DNA of 64,000 nt from Ceratorhiza oryzae-sativae. Lineage: Eukaryota > Basidiomycota > Agaricomycetes > Cantharellales > Ceratobasidiaceae. Both the position numbers and the translations under genes were made by a program. The notes under the pieces were generated by a model. That model saw only the letters and a list, made by a program, of their open reading frames with translations. It ran no database searches and was not told the DNA's origin. This document shows, in pieces, positions 55,766-64,000 of the stretch (positions within the stretch are counted from its first letter, which is position 1; each line of letters starts with the position of its first letter). The stretch covers positions 1,612,001 through 1,676,000 of the forward strand of contig JARWMV010000238.1 in the NCBI GenBank assembly GCA_030998015.1, written 5' to 3'.

Positions 55766-56540
55766 GCAACAAAGAAAGGATAGCACACGGTGCTCCATGC
55801 GACGATAGCACACCGACGTCGCTGAGAACCGTGTGCATCATCGGTACAGCTTGCGCCTCAGCCATTGAACTATACTCTTTTCGAAAGTGCCAAGAATTGA
55901 TAGTCTACCTTCAAGGGTCAACATCGAACAACGATCCTCATGGCACCACAGCGCGAAGCGTTCATATAGTGTATATTTCATTAATAGCTCCCGTGCAACC
56001 CCCTGTGAAGGCAGGCTTCGCCGGGGCGGCCGAGATATTCTCCAAGATTAAAGCAACGTGCAACATCGAAGGTGAGACCGAGGTCAGAACCCCTACGCGG
56101 GAGTTCAGTTTGGGTGCACAGGAAGTAACTTCGCTCAGGGGTACCGCACCGGGGAGAATACGCGTGGTCGTGTGGCACCTGATCAAAAAGCAGCATGCAA
56201 TGGCATGTGTGGCTGCCCTCTTTCGCCTTTACGAATTGACAGTACGGTCGCGATCGGGCTTGGCGCTCGCGCTTCCTCGAAGTCGGGAGCACATGGAGAT
56301 AACCAATTGTCGGAGGCTTATCTCGAGCTCGGGGCGCGCGCCAGGCACTAATAATAGCGTCAAAGATATGAGAGCCTGGGCTCAAGCAAGGATAGTATTT
56401 GTCAAGGGGTGTGTAAGATGGGGTAGCGTCTGGTAACGAACAAGTGACTTGGTAATTCACTAAACTTGATTTTTTTTTTTAAATCGATCGGTAGCATACA
56501 CACAAAATAAATGTATACTACGAACAAGCATTGCGTCCGT
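55766..56540. other. Spacer between the tandem protease genes
   Basis: Contains a 201-codon plus-strand open frame (55831-56436) and overlapping minus-strand frames without motifs. I see no reason to call a gene. A T-run occurs at 56471-56480. Confidence 0.4.
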
Positions 56541-58008
56541 TTACCAAAGAGCCGCCTTTAGGTTACTAAGCACCAAATTCAGGAATTCAAGCAGATATAA
56601 ATGGGATGAGAATGAGACTCACGTCGTGCCAGATGGAGCACCGGTAACAACAGCCTGAGCGTGCGACTTGAGGGAGGAGCTCAAGGAAGCGGGGGAGACA
56701 CTGCCATATTCGCCCAAAGCAACAGCGAGGATACCGGCAACGCGAGGGGTGGCCATCGAAGTGCCAGAGATGGTGTTGGTGGCGCTGTTGCTGCCAATCC
56801 AGGCGCTGAGGACGTTAACACCAAGAGCCCAAACGTCAAGGACAGCTGGTGTAAGGAAAGAATCGATAAGCCATGCGTTGTTTACAAAGGAAGAGTTGAT
56901 GCTCACATCCGTAGTTGGAGAAAGATGCCTTCCGTTTGAACTGTCGATAGCACCAACAGTGTTAGCAGCAGCGACACGGGCGGGAGAGGTAGTGCCAGCA
57001 TCAACATTGCTGTTGCCAGCAGCGATAGTAAAGTGTATGCCCTTGGTGATTGCGTTAGACACAGCGGTGTCGATAGCGGTGTCGGCGCCACCGCCAAGCG
57101 ACATGGTTGCCACTATAATCATAGTGAGCACGTGAGAAGCGCCTTTCGTTCGACTCGCTCACCAGTCGGGCCAGAGGCACGAGATGCGGCGTAGTTGACA
57201 CCAGCAACGATATCCGAAGAGGCACAAGAGCCAGAGTCCGAGCAGACCTTGACAGCAATGATATTGGCGGATGTAGCAACGCCATAGGTGGTGCCAACCG
57301 CGGTGCCGGCCGTGTCTAAGATAAAAGGAAATCAGACAGGAAATAACGCGATAAATAGGGATTCTTACGGGTTCCATGGCCATTGCCATCGGCGCTGGCA
57401 TATGCACCGAAGGTAGCACCCCACGAGGCACGTCCACCGAAGCAGTTGTGGGTAGTCAGGATACCAGTGTCAATGCCAAATACTGTCACGCCAGCACCAC
57501 CGCTGGCGCGGCGTAAGAGGTTAGACTCCTCTTCGGACACATCGCGTTCCGCAAGAGATTCGTCGCCCTCGAAGTACTCGATTTGGTAGACGGTGTCGCT
57601 GGAATGCGTTTCAGTTAATGAAATACATACAACGTCGGGATCAAGCAACTTACGCCTGGACATATTCAACATCGGAAGAGCGGCGAATAAAGTCGAGGAT
57701 AGGGCCCCTGAAAGTACCCGCATAGCCGTGGAACACTTCTTCGTACTAATAGCCCCGATTCATCAGAAACTTTCGTAGTATATAGTGATAGGGCGGGTTA
57801 CTTTGTATACCACTTTGGAGTCAAGACTGCCAATGGCCGCCAGCAGACGAGCAATATGAGAGTCCTTGGAGACACCGTCCCTGAGCTTGATAATGTACGA
57901 ATCGGCCTTAGTTGGGCCAGCATACTTGACAACCGGGAGGGCAGTTGGGGCAGCGAAAGCTGGCACAACGAGGGCGGCAGCAGCGGCGATGGCGACAAAG
58001 GACTTCAT
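56541..58008 (-). CDS. Second subtilisin-like serine protease (S8A), one base missing in exon 5
   Basis: Exons 58008-57802, 57745-57654, 57598-57369, 57315-57163, 57112-56907, 56845-56623 and 56565-56541. Lengths are 207/92/230/153/206/223/25 against 207/92/230/162/207/223/25 in the neighbour. Signal peptide, I9 propeptide ('ADSYIIKLRDGVSKDSHIAR') and triad motifs ('FGIDTGIL', 'GNGHGT', 'SGTSMATPRVAG') are present. Exon 5 is one base short and its end reads 'SSNGRHLSPTTD' where the paralog has 'SSNKKASFSNYG'; the bases around 56935 spell the expected residues in the next frame. Either a sequence error or a recent inactivating deletion. Secreted protease by family. Confidence 0.88.
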
Positions 58009-58106
58009 TTTGGTGGTGATTTCAGTGGACCCAAAGCGGAATAGAGTCAAGCAAGTGTTCGAAGCAAACGAGCGCTGTGAAGAATCTGTCCGACCCCAAG
58101 GCGAGA

Positions 58107-58114
58107 TTTATATA
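58107..58114 (-). promoter_or_regulatory. TATA box of the second subtilase gene
   Basis: 'tatataaa' on the minus strand, about 99 bp upstream of the ATG at 58008, matching the spacing in the paralog. Confidence 0.6.
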
Positions 58115-58791
58115 TTTCTCAATCATGCTGAGCATCGGCCACCTCGGTTGGGAACACTGACACGATCGCATGGTGTGTTGGGATCGCTAAGACAGCTCCA
58201 GGTGGGCAGACGAAGAGCAGCTCTTGTCGATCCTTTCTCTAGCTTGTGCTCGCTACACGGATGACTTCTCACGTGGGGCGACCACGCCTTTGACCAAGTA
58301 TCGCGGGACTAATAGCCTGGGGTGTGCGCTCGATCATCTTCTTAATGGGCCCGAAGTGTTCGTAAGGAGATATGCCAGGATAGAAACAGGCTTATGCTCA
58401 GATGGGGCATATGGAGAGTTGGTGACGTTCAATGAAGCGACAATGCCAGCCAGCCGCTCAATAGTCATATCTAGCCGAATGTTGTGTTCGTGATCGACGT
58501 TGCGTGCAATGTGTGCTACTAAATTGGGTCTGATCATGCGACTGGGTTTGTGGCGTCTGACCAAGTGACATTGCAGCGTGAGCTTGTGGGTTGGTTCGGC
58601 AGGCAGAAGCGATTGGGCCGGTCGTCGTGGGCGGGAGCAGACAACCTCCGGGCGCCTATCGCTGAAATGACGTCAGCAATGCCCACGCCACCCGTCAGTC
58701 GACCAATCAACTCTCTCCAACCACATCCAGGCGCCATTTATACCCTTTGATTCAAGGCACTAGAGCTGCAGCGGTAAAGCTGTGCTATAAG
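58115..58791. other. Intergenic, no gene seen
   Basis: Short open frames on both strands without motifs. It probably holds the upstream regions of the protease gene and of whatever begins near 58792. Confidence 0.4.
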
Positions 58792-59106
58792 ATGTTCAAG
58801 GGTGCAGGTGAGTCCTCTTCTCTTTCTTTTGTTATTGATTCATATTATAATGAGTTCTCATCCCAGCCTGGTTCAGCCCTTCTGTTCCAAAACATGTTCG
58901 ACGGCAATGGGGTGTGTATGCGTTGAGCCATGCCGAGCAGGGCAACTAAGATTTCAATTCAATTTCTAGTCACTCATGGCGGCAAAAAAGCTGGACGCGG
59001 GCAAGATGGCATTCGTCGGCGGCTCTGGTACTGTTTTTGCAACGGGTTCGATGACCCAAAGATAGACGAGCAAGTCACCGCACATGCCCTCGGAAAAATT
59101 AACTGA
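58792..59106 (+). CDS. Possible small gene, unrecognised
   Basis: ATG 58792 gives 'MFKGA' and runs into a good donor (GTGAGT at 58808). An acceptor at 58866 leads to 'WFSPSVPKHVRRQW', then a second donor/acceptor pair (GTGTGT near 58913, TTTCTAG near 58972). The following exon is open in two frames: one ends in TGA at about 59104-59106, the other reads 'SLMAAKKLDAGKMAFVGG'. The splice signals suggest a real transcript, but the frame and product are not settled. Confidence 0.3.
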
Positions 59107-59211
59107 GTAACGCTAGCGTCTTCAAGTGTCAGGTCTCGGGGGCTCGTGGTGCGCATAATTTATCTCCTCTCTAACCTTTAGCGTGACTTGTTTCCAGCCG
59201 TACCACGCACT

Positions 59212-59977
59212 ATGGATCGTCGACTCCATCAAACTTCAACGCCCGGTTCCCATGGAAGGATACGTTCTCGATCGTACGCACCTCGTCTAAAACCATGTCC
59301 AAAACTTACTGACCCTATCTCAGCCAACGAACCAAATGAAGCCCTCGACATTGTCTTATCCAGCCCAAAAAGACGCTCACGCCCGCTCGGACCGGACTCG
59401 CCCATATCCTCCAGCGTCTACTCCTCTGGTTCCATACGAAAACGGTACAATCCTCTCTACTCAACCTATTCCGACTCCCCGTCTCGGGGACGAGACTTTT
59501 CGGTCGATCGCGATGTCGAACTCGGAGACGTGTTCTTCACGCCGGACCGACCTCAACACGAGACGCAAGAGCCAGACGACTCGTCTTCGCTCTCGTGGGA
59601 CCTGACTCCGTCATTGACGTTTGATTTCAATTACGATGTTGACGAGGAGCTGGAGAAATCGCGCGTGGAAGAATTGTTGGAGGACATGAACGTGGCGGGC
59701 GAGGGAGAGCAGCCCGGGATAAACTGGGATGAGATGAGTCGATTCAACGTAAATCATTTCTCAATTCGTTTTTGCAGGACTATTTGTATTGATCCCTATC
59801 GTCAGACAACCTACTCCGCCAACGGGCGATACCCCACAACTCAACGCAAACCTCGTCATCAATGAACTATCCCGACTATACCCACACGTTCTCACGGGTG
59901 CAACCACATTCATACCCCAACGTCAACACGAGAATAAGAGGTTTAGCGCCACTAGAACACGCCCTCCGGGCAGCTAG
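59212..59977 (+). CDS. Hypothetical Ser/Arg/Asp-rich protein
   Basis: Open from ATG 59212 ('MDRRLHQTSTPGSHGRIRSR') through 'LDIVLSSPKRRSRPLGPDSP' and an acidic part 'DFNYDVDEELEKSRVEELLE' to about 59750. A donor-like GTAAAT near 59750 and acceptors near 59777 or 59809 must join it to 'LNANLVINELSRLYPHVLTG', which ends at TAG 59975-59977. The exact junction is unclear. Largely disordered; family not recognised. Confidence 0.5.
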
Positions 59978-60363
59978 ATTGATCGATAGGCGCGCCTTAG
60001 TCCGCTCTTTCTGCCTTTCTCCCGTCTACCTGTTGTGGACTTGATGCTGATCCTCGGCTATCCATAATTCTATTGCTCTCGCTCTGCCTTATAGTGGTGG
60101 TTGTCCTACTTTATCATACACATCTTCATGGTTATGTATGAATCCTCGTTCAGTGACGTTTGTACTGCCGCTCGTCTCGGATATGGTAATCTTATCACTA
60201 TACCCAATGCTACCATTTCCCAGAGAGTTTCGTACAGACCAACAATCTCAAGTTCAAGTAGATAGTATTAATTGTTAGTCAAGAAGAGAATACATCAAGT
60301 CGTATGGTACGTTAATTGATTCATGAAATCCGGAAACTTGCCTACTTCTCCCCGCCGTCCGAC

Positions 60364-61535
60364 TCAAGCCAAGACAGCATCAATAACATGCACAACGCCA
60401 TTTTTTGTCGGCACGTCACTTCGCAACACACGGGCGCGGGTTTGATTATAGCTGACATAGAGAACGTCGTCTTCAGTCGAGAACTGAATCTCTGCTCCCG
60501 AGGCAGCGGTGGCACTCGCGTCAGATTCAAAGCCGTTGGAATAGACAACATTGTTGGAAATGATCTGTTCAAGATAAGGTGAGGGACCAGGCCCTAGAAA
60601 ACGTGAAACGGCTCACATGATTGCGCAGAACGGAAGCAAGTTCATCATCCGAAAGGCCAGATACACGGACTCGATCTGGGCAAAGGCATCGTCAATAGGT
60701 GCAAATACCTTTTGAAAAAGTCAAACATGAGCATCCCGTCAAGAAAGCGAGAAGAACCAACTAACCGTCACGCTGGCTTCGTCATTCAAATCCTCCAACA
60801 GATCAACTTTTTGCAACGATCCACCGAGTTGAGCAAAACCACCTTGCGCACGCCCAACCAGGGTGCTGGACAACGCAGCCTTTAGATCGCCGGGAGGGGT
60901 TAGGACAGTGTCGATAGTGTGGATGACGATGTTCTCGTAAGTGGTGCTAGAAGTGACAGTTCCGTTTCCAGTTGTCTGTCGAACCAGTACACCGTCTCCT
61001 TCGGGAGCTTGTTCCAAGACCTACATTAAAATTAAATATATATGATGAGCTGACCAACGCCATCCTAAGCCCACCTGAACTTGTGGGGAACCTCCCATGT
61101 TGACATAATCATCATCAGTGAGAAGTGTGGGGGCCAAGGTATGGGTACGGGGAGGAGCAATATCCGAAGCCGGGAAAGAGCCGTTGATGATGTGATAGGA
61201 GATAATTGCAGCCAGACTCTCTGGTTCTTCGTCCAAAACGGCGGGATCCATGGCCTGCAATCCACACCCACTGGTCAGTGGCAATTTCAGTATAACGCAT
61301 CAGGACTCACAGAATCGTTAGGAGCGAGGATAGTGTGTGGACCATTCTGCAAGGCCGAAGCAAGTTCCTGACCCTGGTCGGTCGTGAGCAATCGTTCGAG
61401 CACAAGACTGAGAGTCGTAGATTGAGAATTATTGAGCTGTTGGAGTAAACCGTTTGCAAAGTCCTGTCGCAGGCGAATAGGCGTGGCAAAGGCCGAGGCA
61501 GCCAGAGCGATCGAGAGGAAGAGGTTGAAGTGCAT
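60364..61535 (-). CDS. Secreted fasciclin (FAS1) protein with two domains; one base missing in exon 4
   Basis: Exons 61535-61311, 61254-61075, 61020-60766, 60708-60617 and 60564-60364; about 317 aa. The signal peptide is 'MHFNLFLSIALAASAFATP'. The first FAS1 domain includes 'HTILAPNDS' and ends with the conserved 'IVIHTIDTVLTPP'. The second includes 'VFAPIDDAFAQI', 'SDDELASVLRNH' and 'NGVVHVIDAVLA', the last eight residues before the stop. FAS1 proteins act in adhesion or at the cell wall. Exon 4 is 92 bp where 93 is needed to keep phase, and the frame changes inside 'DAFAQIE ... SGLSDDEL', so one base seems lost near 60660. Confidence 0.87.
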
Positions 61536-61607
61536 CGGATAGGCAATAGCAATTAGAGAGGAGGCTAGGCTATTTTGCTGATTTTTTGAGAACGCGAGCA
61601 CTTTGAG

Positions 61608-61614
61608 TTTTATA
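61608..61614 (-). promoter_or_regulatory. TATA box of the fasciclin gene
   Basis: 'tataaaa' on the minus strand, 73 bp upstream of the chosen ATG (61535). Confidence 0.55.
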
Positions 61615-62787
61615 CCCTCTCTGAATGCCGTTGGGAAAACGTAAACCATGGTGACGTCCCCCAGACCTGCAAGGATGACGATGCCGAGTGTGCTTTGAAC
61701 ATGTGCCTGGAGAGTGGAGTGCCAGGCGCGGCAGAGCACGGGGCCACCACGCCGACTCTTGGCAATTGGAGCCCAGAGCCGGAAAGGCGTTCTCCTCCTG
61801 TGTAATAATTTATTTCCGCAGAGGCTAGCTCGACGTAACGCCACGAATTAGACAATCCTAACCAAAACGTCAAGGAGAGAACGGACTATACCTGTGCTGG
61901 GCTTGCTTGGCAAACGATGACGCAAATTAGAGTTGAACGCAAAAACACATGAGGTCGGCATAACATCATCCCCATCTCCACAGTGCAAATTCGATGGATC
62001 CTCGCAGTCTTGAAGGTCCAGAGGCGCAGCGAGCCACTCCACAACGCGGGCAGACAAGCCGAATACACAGAAACCGCTTTAACTCCCTGCCAGATGTATA
62101 CCTTCGCATGTTTTGATGAACGAAATTGTTTTGCCGAAGGAGGCTCACGATGAAATATGAAAAAGCTCTCGGGTGTCGCCCAAATCAATGATAGTTGTAG
62201 GATCATTGCAGGGAGTGCTTGAAGAACAAGTGAAATGGCACGTTCAACGATATGCAAGTAGAATTAAATCAAATGGATAATGATAACATGCACAGAGTCG
62301 GTTCCTCGTCATACCTGGACATGTCTGTCGTGGATGATCGACGCCTGAAGCAAGTCTCAAGACGCACGTATCAATCACGTGACCCCCCCCCGGCCGGTTT
62401 GGCCCCTGACCTTGCCACGAGCGGCTGTGAAATACCAAATATAATTCAGGAGAAATACGATCAACACGAACGAAAGACAACTGGCCAACCGCCGAAGGCC
62501 ACTCTCCGGTGCCCACCGCAGCATAAGCACGGATCACCTAGCGATTTGGGTTCACAATATGCCAAGGTCATATTGTGATTGGCATGGTCCTGCTTGGAGT
62601 GCAAGGTCAGAACTGAGGGCCCTAGTTCTGCTATAGAGATCCAGAATCTACGATGATATTTCAGAATGAGCCTATCAACAAATGCTGTACAACCAAATAC
62701 ATTCCGTATACAGGCTTCTTGTATAAATAAACGCAGATAAATATTCGAACTTGAACGAACATCAGCTCTAGGTGAACGAATAAATGC
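61615..62787. other. Intergenic, no supportable gene
   Basis: Overlapping open frames of up to 185 codons occur, the longest being the upstream extension of the fasciclin exon. None shows a motif or good splice series. Confidence 0.4.
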
Positions 62788-62889
62788 CTAGGAAATGACG
62801 CAATATTGGCCACCACTGCCACTGTCACCCTTATCCCGGTCGACAGCCTCAGTGATATAGGTTTTGGTGTAAGTATCAGAAGAATCCAT
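62788..62889 (-). CDS. 33-codon ORF ending in a CaaX box, candidate lipopeptide pheromone precursor
   Basis: ATG at 62889-62887, preceded two codons upstream by an in-frame TGA, and TAG at 62790-62788. The peptide starts 'MDSSDTYTKTYITEAVDRD' and ends 'GSGGQYCVIS', with C-V-I-S fitting the CaaX farnesylation motif. Basidiomycete mating pheromone precursors are short, end in CaaX (often CVIA, CVVA or CVIS) and have a Gly-rich segment before it, with a Glu-Arg or Asp-Arg type processing site 10-16 residues upstream; here 'DR' lies 12 residues before the Cys. The length is at the low end. No pheromone receptor gene is in the window. Confidence 0.45.
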   Translation of the reverse strand: MDSSDTYTKTYITEAVDRDKGDSGSGGQYCVIS

Positions 62890-63685
62890 GTATCAGAGGA
62901 CGAGTAGCCGAGCAAATAGGTGGGCACTAGCTTGGGGAGACGCACGAGGGCAGAGGGGGTTTATGTATGCATGGCGTGTGGCCTTGCTACGTGGCGAGGG
63001 TGAGAACCGGCTTGTTTCACAATCATGAGGAGATGCTCAGCTGAATACTCGTGTGTCCAAAGTCAACCACGCGACGAATGGCGCCTGGGCCAGAAGCAGT
63101 CTTTTTAGGAACATCGGCCGCAGCCTATCGATCGTTTTATTGTAAGCAATAGCCCAAGCTTGAGCAAGGCGCTCATATTGTACTCTAGGCCGCGCAGAAC
63201 TCGTCCGTCTTCTCTCGAGTCATTTCAAGGGTTGGACGATTTATTGTCTTGAGTCAATTCAAGGTAACGAACAATAGAATTCGAAGGAACCTGCCTTTAC
63301 ATGTCATTTGGGCGTAAATGGTGGCTTTGCCGTAACTAATCCGTAAAAGTGGAAATAAAATCCGATATCACAAATAACTGACGCATTCACACAGCTACTT
63401 CACAAAAACAGGAGTGAAACTCAGTGTCGTGAGCCACGAGGCCCAGCCTTACCCCAGACTCGTGGTCATTAAGCAAGGGCTCCGTGGCCTAACTGAGTGT
63501 CGCATACATATAGAATTCCACATTTGACTCTTGCTAGTTAAGAATCGGTTTATTGGATTGCTATGCATTTTTGATATACAGGACGTGAATATATACCAAA
63601 CGGGTCCGATCCCACTCTGTAGGTTGAAGTACCTTCGCATCACCCTCTATCACCTCTTGTGTGACCGTAGGACCTCCCCAGCGGG
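62890..63685. other. Intergenic, no gene seen
   Basis: Short open frames only; no recognisable feature. Confidence 0.4.
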
Positions 63686-64000
63686 TCAGTAGCACTCAGC
63701 TAGGAATGTCTTTGGTTGGAATATTCGAAGTCAAATTGTACCAGGAAGTTACTTACCCAGGGAAGCGTCATCCAGCTCGCTTGACGCCATCTCGAAGGCT
63801 GTAGACACACCTTCAGGGATCACCTTGTGTCCAGGAGATATTGAAGTTTCCCATACCGAACCCTCAAGGGCCTCGCTCACCAGAGATTGGAGTTCATCAC
63901 CGACTGAGACGAAGCAGATTATCACGCAGCGCTGATTATCTCCCCAGATCTTACAGTCATCGCGAGTCGGGCCACCCGAGAAGACTGAGAAATTGCCGAA
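63686..64000 (-). CDS. 3' end of an unrecognised gene running off the window
   Basis: A minus-strand frame is open from the right edge ('FGNFSVFSGGPTRDDCKIWG') through 'SISPGHKVIPEGVSTAFEMA' to a donor GTAAGT at 63756. After a 57-bp intron a short last exon (63699-63686) adds 'ECY' and TGA. The start lies outside the window. Family not recognised. Confidence 0.5.

Noticed and set aside
55831..56436. 201-codon plus-strand ORF between the proteases
   Set aside because: No motif, overlaps open frames on the other strand, and no splice or promoter support.

Overview
The window reads as nuclear DNA of a filamentous basidiomycete. The host genes have many introns of about 37-83 bp with GT...AG ends, and the product set (patatin, berberine-bridge oxidase, proteinase-K-like proteases, fasciclin protein, Plavaka transposase) is typical of Agaricomycetes. 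From memory of these families I would guess Rhizoctonia/Ceratobasidium (Cantharellales); that name is inference.

Layout. 1-1762: decayed 3' end of a Plavaka (CACTA-like) transposase. 2.1-25.7 kb: a CpG-poor nest of repeats. It holds a solo LTR with a perfect 5-bp target duplication (3931-4364), other LTR debris, and an 18-kb Ty3/Gypsy chromovirus (element A, 6167-24252) interrupted by a second chromovirus (element B, 10835-17742, target duplication GGAGG). Element A carries unusual cargo between its integrase and its polypurine tract: a sense ORF starting in the pol stop codon, a spliced gene on the opposite strand, and a complete Rep-like gene (HUH endonuclease plus SF3 helicase) of the geminivirus/CRESS-DNA-virus type. 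Three MITE-like elements lie in or next to the nest.

25.7-64 kb is ordinary CpG-containing gene space: a HUA1-like zinc-ribbon protein, an FAD-linked oxidase, an intact two-gene Tc1/mariner-like transposon with 282-bp inverted repeats (33113-37741), a patatin-like phospholipase, a Pro/Ala/Glu-rich membrane-anchored protein, a divergent PET117/ATP4 pair, a mitochondrial carrier, two tandem proteinase-K-like subtilases with matching exon structure, a two-domain fasciclin protein, and a 33-codon ORF ending in a CaaX box.

Three threads run through the sequence. (1) Every premature stop in the open frames of elements A and B is TGA, and where I could compare with the family it sits at an arginine position; the two LTRs of element B differ almost only at former CpG sites. 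Both point to methyl-CpG decay. (2) Both chromoviruses appear to self-prime like Tf1/sushi elements, because the primer-binding site is complementary to the predicted transcript 5' end. (3) Several host genes carry one missing base in an otherwise perfect exon series, which looks more like residual assembly error than gene death.

Exon coordinates were derived by hand from splice signals, phase and family fit. Long stretches (27.8-30.9, 37.7-39.9, 41.1-46.4, 53.0-54.2 and 61.6-62.8 kb) contain nothing I can identify with confidence.
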